From Sva-07 sp035527095 (GTDB taxonomy: Bacteria; Actinomycetota; Acidimicrobiia; Acidimicrobiales; Ilumatobacteraceae): a stretch of DNA of 64,000 bases. Under the pieces are notes generated by a model. That model saw only the letters and a list, made by a program, of their open reading frames with translations. It had not been told where the DNA came from and made no database searches. Positions within the stretch are counted from its first letter, which is position 1. Each line of letters starts with the position of its first letter. The stretch is taken from positions 1 to 64,000 of the forward strand of contig DATLBC010000005.1 of NCBI GenBank assembly GCA_035527095.1, given 5' to 3'. A program made the position numbers and the translations under genes. This document shows, one piece after another, positions 59,331 to 64,000 of the stretch.

Positions 59331-60871
59331 CCGACGACACCGCCGAGTCACCGGCGCCAGCCGAGCGTCCCGCGAGATCCCTCGGTGAGCGCATGGCCCG
59401 GCCGGCACTGGCCCTCGGTTCGGGCGTCCTCGTCGCGATGTCGATGCCCCCGTGGGGGTTCTGGCCGCTGGCGATCGTCGGCGTCGTGCTCTTCGAGGTC
59501 GCGCTCGGTGCGGCACCTGCACGACGCGAGCGGTTCCGCCTCGGGCTGCTGTTCGGTGCGGGATGGATGTACCTCGGCATGGGCTGGATGGTCCAGCTGA
59601 CGTTTCCCGGCTACCTCGTAGCGGGGCTCGTCTTCTCGCTGTTCCATGCCGGCGCGGCGGTGCTGGCGCCCATCGGGATCTGGCGCGTGATCGGACGCCC
59701 GGCGGCACACGCATTGGCCGAAGCGCTGCGCTTCTCGTTTCCGTTCGGCGGCATCCCGCTCGCAACCATGGGGATGTCGCAGGTCGGCGGGCCGCTGGTC
59801 GGAGTGGTTCGCGTCGGTGGCGTGATCCTGATCACCTGGGTGGTCTTCCAGCTGGGATTCGCGCTGGCCGGCCCGGCCCCTGGCATCCCGGCCTTCGCTC
59901 GTCGATTCCGGCCTGGGGCACGAGGCAAGCCCCACGGGGCGGTCGCGTTTCTCGCAGTCGTCGCGATCGTGCTGCTCAGCGTGATCGCGCCGCGAGGCAA
60001 CAACACCGGCGAACAGCTGGAGGTTGCCGCGGTGCAGGGTGGCGGCGAGCAGGGCACGAGCGCGCTCGAGGTGCCGTCGAGCCTGGTCACCGAACGCCAT
60101 CTCGACGCGACCCGGGCGATCCCGGACGACGCCGACCTCGACCTCGTGCTGTGGCCGGAGAACACGATCGACGTCTCGGTGTTCGACGGATCGGACGTGT
60201 ACCTCGCGATTGCCGCCGAGGCCGAACGACTCGACGCGCCATTCGCAGTGGGCGTGACCGAGGACCCCCGGGTCAACTCGCAGATCGTGGTGGCCCCGAA
60301 CGGCGACATCGTCGACCAGTACATCAAGGTCCGCCGCGTACCGTTCGGCGAGTACGTGCCGTTGCGCGGCGTGCTCGAAGCGTTCGGTGCCCCAATCGAA
60401 CAGGTCGGGCGTGACGCCAACGCCGGCACCGGCCCGGCCTACGTCGACCTCCCCGACGGCACCCGGCTGGGCGTCGTGATCTCGTGGGAGGTGTTCTTCG
60501 CCGGACGCGCCCGCGAAGGCGTGAAGGAAGGCGGCGAGGCGATCCTCAATCCGACCAACGGAGCGAGCTACACAGGCACGATCGTGCAGACCCAGCAGGT
60601 CGCATCGAGCCGTCTGCGAGCGATTGAGAACGGGCGTTGGGTCGTTCAGGCAGCACCGACCGGGTTCACCGCGGTCGTCGACGCCGACGGCAATGTGCTG
60701 CAGCGCACCGCCGTGAGCGAGCAGCGGGTGATCTACGCCACGGTCGAACTGCGCGAGGGCTTCACCTGGTACACGAACCTCGGCGACGGACCGATCATCG
60801 GGGCGCTGCTCGCGCTCCTGGGCATGTCGCTCTGGTTCGCACGCCGCTCGCACGCCACCAACCCCGAGTGA
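59327..60871 (+). CDS. lnt: Apolipoprotein N-acyltransferase with Ser in place of catalytic Cys
   Basis: A 514-residue membrane enzyme with about six N-terminal helices, a nitrilase-type domain (about 235-470) and a final helix. Lnt adds a third acyl chain to lipoproteins using Glu-Lys-Cys. Here Glu278 (LWPENTI) and Lys334 (YIKVRRVPFGEY) are in place with normal spacing, but the nucleophile position is Ser386 (VVISWEVFF, codon TCG) instead of Cys. NPTNGASYTGT and the SSRLRAIENGRWVVQAA segment are intact. TTG 59327 overlaps the sortase stop; ATG 59393 is an alternative. Confidence 0.85.
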   Translation: MTDDTAESPAPAERPARSLGERMARPALALGSGVLVAMSMPPWGFWPLAIVGVVLFEVALGAAPARRERFRLGLLFGAGWMYLGMGWMVQLTFPGYLVAGLVFSLFHAGAAVLAPIGIWRVIGRPAAHALAEALRFSFPFGGIPLATMGMSQVGGPLVGVVRVGGVILITWVVFQLGFALAGPAPGIPAFARRFRPGARGKPHGAVAFLAVVAIVLLSVIAPRGNNTGEQLEVAAVQGGGEQGTSALEVPSSLVTERHLDATRAIPDDADLDLVLWPENTIDVSVFDGSDVYLAIAAEAERLDAPFAVGVTEDPRVNSQIVVAPNGDIVDQYIKVRRVPFGEYVPLRGVLEAFGAPIEQVGRDANAGTGPAYVDLPDGTRLGVVISWEVFFAGRAREGVKEGGEAILNPTNGASYTGTIVQTQQVASSRLRAIENGRWVVQAAPTGFTAVVDADGNVLQRTAVSEQRVIYATVELREGFTWYTNLGDGPIIGALLALLGMSLWFARRSHATNPE

Positions 60872-60885
60872 ACCCGTCCGTCCAG

Positions 60886-60980
60886 AGTTTGTGCGAGCGA
60901 CAACGCACGCATTGACGGTGAGCGCTCACACAAGACTGGCAGCCGCCGTGGTCGACGGTTTTTGTGAGAGACAACGTCAA
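60886..60980. repeat. Two copies of a TTTGTG.GAG.GACAACG element
   Basis: Copy one (from 60886) has AGTTTGTGCGAGCG, which pairs almost completely with CGCTCACACAAGACT at 60923-60937. The second copy (from about 60958) repeats TTTGTG.GAG.GACAACG and ends with TCACAC. They fill the 159-base gap between the convergent lnt and dtd genes. A terminator is likely; nothing coding is seen. Confidence 0.5.
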
Positions 60981-61030
60981 GTTCGTGGATGCGCGGTCAC
61001 ACGAATCGAGCTCCCCGGATTCGTGGCCGC

Positions 61031-61489
61031 TCAGTCGACGTCGAGCATCAGCGTGACCGGGCCGTCGTTGACGAGCTCGACGCGCATGTCGGTGCGGAAT
61101 CGGCCGGTCTCGACAGTGGCACCGAACGACTGAAGTCGTTCGACGACACGTTCGACGAGCGGCTCGGCCACCTCCGGACGGGCGGCAGCGATCCAGCTCG
61201 GCCGACGCCCCTTGGCAGTGTCGCCGTAGAGGGTGAACTGGCTCACGACGAGGAGCGATCCGGCGACCTCCGCCACGGACCGGTTCATCACGCCGTCGTC
61301 GTCGTCGAAGATGCGCAGGCCCCAGAGCTTGTCTGCCAGCTTGTCGGCCTCTGCGGCCGTGTCGGAATGCGTGGCCCCGACCAGCACGCACAGTCCGGCT
61401 CCGATCGCACCAGCGAGTTCCCAGTCGACCTCGTGGGACGTCCGGCTCATCACCTCGGCGCGGATCACACGTTGCACGAGCGCTCGCAT
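61031..61489 (-). CDS. dtd: D-aminoacyl-tRNA deacylase
   Basis: A 152-residue enzyme that removes D-amino acids (and glycine on tRNA-Ala) from tRNA. Diagnostic motifs are VVSQFTLYGDTAKGRRPSW and the C-terminal NDGPVTLMLDVD; most DTDs have NxGPVT. The N-terminus MRALVQRVIRAEV is standard. Convergent with lnt. Confidence 0.95.
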   Translation of the reverse strand: MRALVQRVIRAEVMSRTSHEVDWELAGAIGAGLCVLVGATHSDTAAEADKLADKLWGLRIFDDDDGVMNRSVAEVAGSLLVVSQFTLYGDTAKGRRPSWIAAARPEVAEPLVERVVERLQSFGATVETGRFRTDMRVELVNDGPVTLMLDVD

Positions 61490-61506
61490 CGCGCCAGTAT
61501 CGCCCG

Positions 61507-62313
61507 ATGCCCCCGCAACCAGCGACCCTGCACGTCGGCGACGTCACCGTCACCGTCTTCGCCGAGTTCGGTGCACGTCTCGGCCAGATCACCGTTGCGA
61601 ACCAGCCGCTCCTGGTCGACGTCCCACCGCTCGACCGCCCGCACCCGCTGACGTGGGGCTGCTACCCCATGGCACCATGGGTCGGTCGGATCCGCAGCGG
61701 TCGATTCGCCTTCGCCGGAGTCGAGCACCGTCTCCCGATCAATCACCGCGACGGCGACAGCCCGCAGCGCTCCCATGCGATCCACGGACTCGTCTACGAC
61801 CGCAACTGGCCAGCCGTCGATGCGGTGTCGGACACCTCGTGGACGGCGACCCGGGACCTCGACTGGAGTTTCGGCGGAAGCGTGACGCAAGCGATCGCGT
61901 TGTTCGACGACCGAGTCGAGCTGACGCTGACGGTCGAGACGTCGGTTGGAGAGTTCCCGTCCGAAGTCGGATGGCATCCATGGTTTCGCAAACCTGACCG
62001 GCTGGAGTTCTCACCGGCATCGATGTACGCGCGAGACGAGTTCGGCCTGCCGACCGGAGTGCTCGTCGACCCGACCGATGGCCCCTGGGACGACTGCTTC
62101 CTCGCCGGCGAGCCTGTCGAGCTGCACTACGAACGGTCGATCGCGCCGGTCATTCGGATCTGGTCCGACTGCGACCACTGGGTCGTCTACGACGAGCCGG
62201 CCGATGCCACCTGCGTCGAGCCCCAGTCGGGCCCACCCGATGCGTTCAATCTCGAACCCCACGTGGTCACGCCGACGGCTCCCCTCACCCGAATGATGAC
62301 CATCGCCTGGTGA
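61507..62313 (+). CDS. Aldose 1-epimerase (mutarotase-like)
   Basis: A 268-residue galactose-mutarotase-fold protein. Likely catalytic residues are His in HAIHGLVYDRNW and Glu in CVEPQSGPPDAF; GWHPWFRKPDRL supplies another His. It would interconvert sugar anomers in the cytoplasm. It is shorter than classical GalM (about 340), fitting the compact aldose-epimerase group. It begins 17 bases from the divergent dtd start. Confidence 0.85.
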   Translation: MPPQPATLHVGDVTVTVFAEFGARLGQITVANQPLLVDVPPLDRPHPLTWGCYPMAPWVGRIRSGRFAFAGVEHRLPINHRDGDSPQRSHAIHGLVYDRNWPAVDAVSDTSWTATRDLDWSFGGSVTQAIALFDDRVELTLTVETSVGEFPSEVGWHPWFRKPDRLEFSPASMYARDEFGLPTGVLVDPTDGPWDDCFLAGEPVELHYERSIAPVIRIWSDCDHWVVYDEPADATCVEPQSGPPDAFNLEPHVVTPTAPLTRMMTIAW

Positions 62314-62333
62314 ACCCGAGCAACGAACGCCAT

Positions 62334-62363
62334 TTGCGTTTGTAGCAGTACATTTGATACGAT
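62334..62363 (+). promoter_or_regulatory. Promoter with leaderless start for the membrane-protein/GntR pair
   Basis: TTGCGT (62334-62339) and TACGAT (62358-62363) are 18 bases apart. The ATG follows 6 bases later, giving a leaderless transcript. The stretch between contains GTA..TAC pairs such as GTAGCAGTACATTTGATAC, which might serve as an operator for the GntR (YtrA-type) regulator encoded at the end of the unit. Confidence 0.45.
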
Positions 62364-62369
62364 CGCCCA

Positions 62370-63280
62370 ATGCCCGCGTGGTCGCCACTGTTTGTCGTGG
62401 TCGTATGGAGCATCCCCGTGGTGTTCGTGTGGCTGATGCTGCGCCGCCCGTCCGACCGCAGCGTCGCCGCGTTCGCCAAGACCTACGACGTCGCGCTCAC
62501 GACGGGCAATGTCGATCAGGTGCGCCGTTACATCCAGTGGACCCGTCGCTGGCGGCTGGGCGGCGTCGTCGTTGCCAGCGTGATCGCCGTGGTCATCTCG
62601 ATGCTCACCCAGCGAGGCGGATTCGGCTGGATGCCACTCGTCGTCGGCTACGGCGCCGGCACGCTGGTCGGCGAACTGCTGCGACCCGCTGAGCGGAGTT
62701 CGGCGGGCGGTATCGCGTCACTCGAGCGTCGGGGAGTTCGCGACTTCGTCGTTCCGCGCTTCCTCGCTGTCGTCGCGGTGGTGTTCGTCGCCGGTCTGCT
62801 CCCGGCGCTGTTCCTGCTGCTCGACAATCCGCAACGATCGTGGGTCGACACCGTCGACCCGTTGAACCAGGTGCGGTACCGGCCGCAGGACTGGTTCGTG
62901 CTCGCGCTCGTCGCCGTCTCGATCGCGGCGCTGGCAATCGCATGGGTCAGCACGAGGCGCTGGCGCAGGCTCCAATGCCGGCCGACACCCCCGACCGCAT
63001 GGCGGTTCGCCATGCAATTCGGTCGGCGGCAATCATGTCCGTCATCGGAGCAACCGTCATGGTCAGCGGCAGCGTCGGGGCCAAGCTCGGAAGCGCCGCC
63101 GGGATGCTGGACGGCGACGCTTCCACGCTCGTGCAATGGACGAACAACCTCGCGTCGTGGATCGGTGGACTGAGCGCGCTCGTGGGTGGAGTCCTGACGT
63201 TGACGACGATCCCGCGTCTCGCGCCCTTCTCGGGGGCCCTTCCCCACGTCCCCGAACCCGAGCGACCGGTGATGACCTGA
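62370..63280 (+). pseudogene. Multi-pass membrane protein broken by one frameshift
   Basis: The first frame (62370 to about 62965) encodes an N-terminal helix, a soluble loop and three further helices (about 68-90, 130-150, 175-192). The continuation, MPADTPDRMAVRHAIRSAAIMSV and two more helices ending VPEPERPVMT, is in a different frame (about 62965-63280). The two halves join into a family often encoded next to GntR regulators of the YtrA type. A single missing base near 62960-62975 explains the split. It may be a real loss or a sequencing error; no slippery run is present there. Confidence 0.68.
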
Positions 63281-63281
63281 C

Positions 63282-63638
63282 GTGGAGATCCACCTCGACC
63301 CGGCCGACAAGGCTCCGCCCTACGAACAGATCAAGGCGGAGATCATCCGTCTGATCGCCGACGGCTCGATGCCGCTGCAGTACCGGCTCCCCTCGATCCG
63401 CCAACTCGCCGGCGACCTCGGCGTTGCGCCGAACACCGTCGCACGGTCCTATCGCGAACTGGAGGACGACGGCTTCGTGCGCTCGCGCGGGCGTCGCGGC
63501 ACGACCGTCATTGCGAACCCTTCACCCTCCGTCGCGCCGACGGACGCCATCGAACAAGTGGTTCGAGATGCCCGCACCGTCGGACTCGACGGTCCGACCA
63601 TCCTGTCGATGGTGAGCCGAGCGATCGCCCGCAACTGA
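63282..63638 (+). CDS. GntR-family regulator, YtrA type
   Basis: A 118-residue regulator with the GntR winged helix (YEQIKAEIIRLIADGSMPLQYRLPSIRQLAGDLGVAPNTVARSYRELEDDGFV). It has only a short C-terminal helix, as in the YtrA subfamily, which usually controls a neighbouring transport or membrane protein. The start is GTG 63282, one base after the stop of the membrane gene, so the two form a unit. Confidence 0.9.
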   Translation: MEIHLDPADKAPPYEQIKAEIIRLIADGSMPLQYRLPSIRQLAGDLGVAPNTVARSYRELEDDGFVRSRGRRGTTVIANPSPSVAPTDAIEQVVRDARTVGLDGPTILSMVSRAIARN

Positions 63639-63687
63639 TGGCTACGCGATGGGGTCGGCCCAGTCGGGCTGTTCCCGCGCGTGCTCG

Positions 63688-63718
63688 TGGTCCCCGCAGA
63701 CCCGGGCTCGGGGGACCA
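63688..63718. terminator. Hairpin TGGTCCCC..GGGGACCA after the GntR gene
   Basis: TGGTCCCC (63688-63695) pairs perfectly with GGGGACCA (63711-63718). It resembles the hairpin at 47406 in layout, including the inner CAG.CC.GGGCT. It lies 50 bases after the GntR stop and before the glycosyltransferase gene. Confidence 0.55.
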
Positions 63719-63764
63719 GGGTTGCGTTACCGAGTGGTAATGGAGCGCCGATAGCCTCGCTCGG

Positions 63765-64000
63765 ATGTCGCACGCCGGTCTCGATCCTGACGCACCGCTC
63801 AAGATCGCGTACCTCACCTACCGCGGCAAACCCCATGTGGGTGGCCAAGGCGTGTACACCCGCCACCTCACGAAGGCCCTTGTCGACCTGGGCCACACCG
63901 TCGAGGTCTTCGGTGGCCAGCCCTATCCCATCCTCGACGAGCGCATCACGCTGACCAAACTCCCGAGCCTCGACACCTTCAACGACTACTTCCCGGGTCG
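63765..64000 (+). CDS. Glycosyltransferase family 4, N-terminal part (runs off the window)
   Basis: The first 78 codons of a GT4-type glycosyltransferase. KIAYLTYRGKPHVGGQGVYTR is the usual start, where GGQGVYTRHL contacts the acceptor or nucleotide sugar. TKALVDLGHTVEVFGGQPYP follows. Most of the protein, including the C-terminal donor-binding domain, lies beyond the edge. The acceptor is unknown. Confidence 0.82.
   Translation, partial: MSHAGLDPDAPLKIAYLTYRGKPHVGGQGVYTRHLTKALVDLGHTVEVFGGQPYPILDERITLTKLPSLDTFNDYFPG

Noticed and set aside
62950..62985. Programmed ribosomal frameshift
   Set aside because: No X-XXY-YYZ slippery run and no downstream pseudoknot was recognised; simple base loss fits better.

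Overview
This 64 kb window is a piece of chromosome from a high-GC actinobacterium. Genes are packed tightly on both strands, with many GTG and TTG starts and many 4-base ATGA/GTGA/TTGA stop-start overlaps. The gene set (a complete System I cytochrome c maturation operon, two class E sortases, an actinobacterial-type Mrp, an MmcQ-free ferredoxin/pyrF pair, a HelD-type helicase and a SARP regulator) fits best with Acidimicrobiia, close to Ilumatobacter. That placement is inference from gene content, not from a marker gene. No rRNA, tRNA, CRISPR array, prophage or insertion sequence was seen.

Layout. 1-2.8 kb: small membrane and unknown proteins, a nitrilase and an IclR-type repressor. 2.8-4.8 kb: leuCD, divergent from that repressor. 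4.8-9.5 kb: a secreted lipoprotein esterase divergent from a large SARP/AfsR-type regulator. 9.6-13.9 kb: membrane proteins, an M20 peptidase, a decayed aminoglycoside-phosphotransferase-like gene and a DEAD-box helicase. 13.9-19.1 kb: leuA behind a leader-peptide attenuator, a ferredoxin, pyrF and serA. 19.1-22.6 kb: a coupled cluster of membrane protein, GNAT, MenC/N-acylamino-acid racemase and SCP2 domain protein. 22.7-28.3 kb: a SufR-like regulator divergent from mrp, a minimal metalloprotease, a family-A DNA polymerase, a DUF4328-type protein and a SixA-type phosphatase. 28.4-35.2 kb: the ccmABCDEFGHI operon on the minus strand. 35.3-42.8 kb: sortase, lipoprotein, arylsulfatase, enoyl-CoA hydratase, TetR regulator, ClC channel. 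42.9-55.1 kb: Lhr helicase, PCuAC copper chaperone, ABC-F ATPase, an SF2 helicase, a DtxR-family repressor, a lipoprotein and HelD. 55.2-60.9 kb: hemE-hemH-hemY-sortase-lnt, five genes joined by 4-base overlaps. 61-64 kb: dtd, aldose epimerase, a frameshifted membrane gene with its GntR regulator, and the start of a glycosyltransferase.

Working together. Leucine synthesis appears under two controls: an IclR-type repressor with a palindromic operator at leuCD, and transcription attenuation through a Leu-rich leader peptide at leuA. Heme synthesis (hemE/H/Y) and heme delivery to cytochromes c (ccm) are both here, about 20 kb apart. Envelope functions recur: two sortases, Lnt and several lipoproteins.

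The least expected features are in the gaps between genes. Several families of hairpin-forming repeats recur between genes (at about 4.8, 17.4, 22.6, 24.6, 26.9, 28.4, 34.6, 41.3, 47.4, 48.1, 49.9, 51.7, 60.9 and 63.7 kb). In one family paired stem positions change together. Other points of note are an Lnt with Ser in place of the catalytic Cys, a DtxR-family repressor lacking the usual metal-site Cys, and an Lhr gene whose conserved N-terminus has no ordinary start codon.
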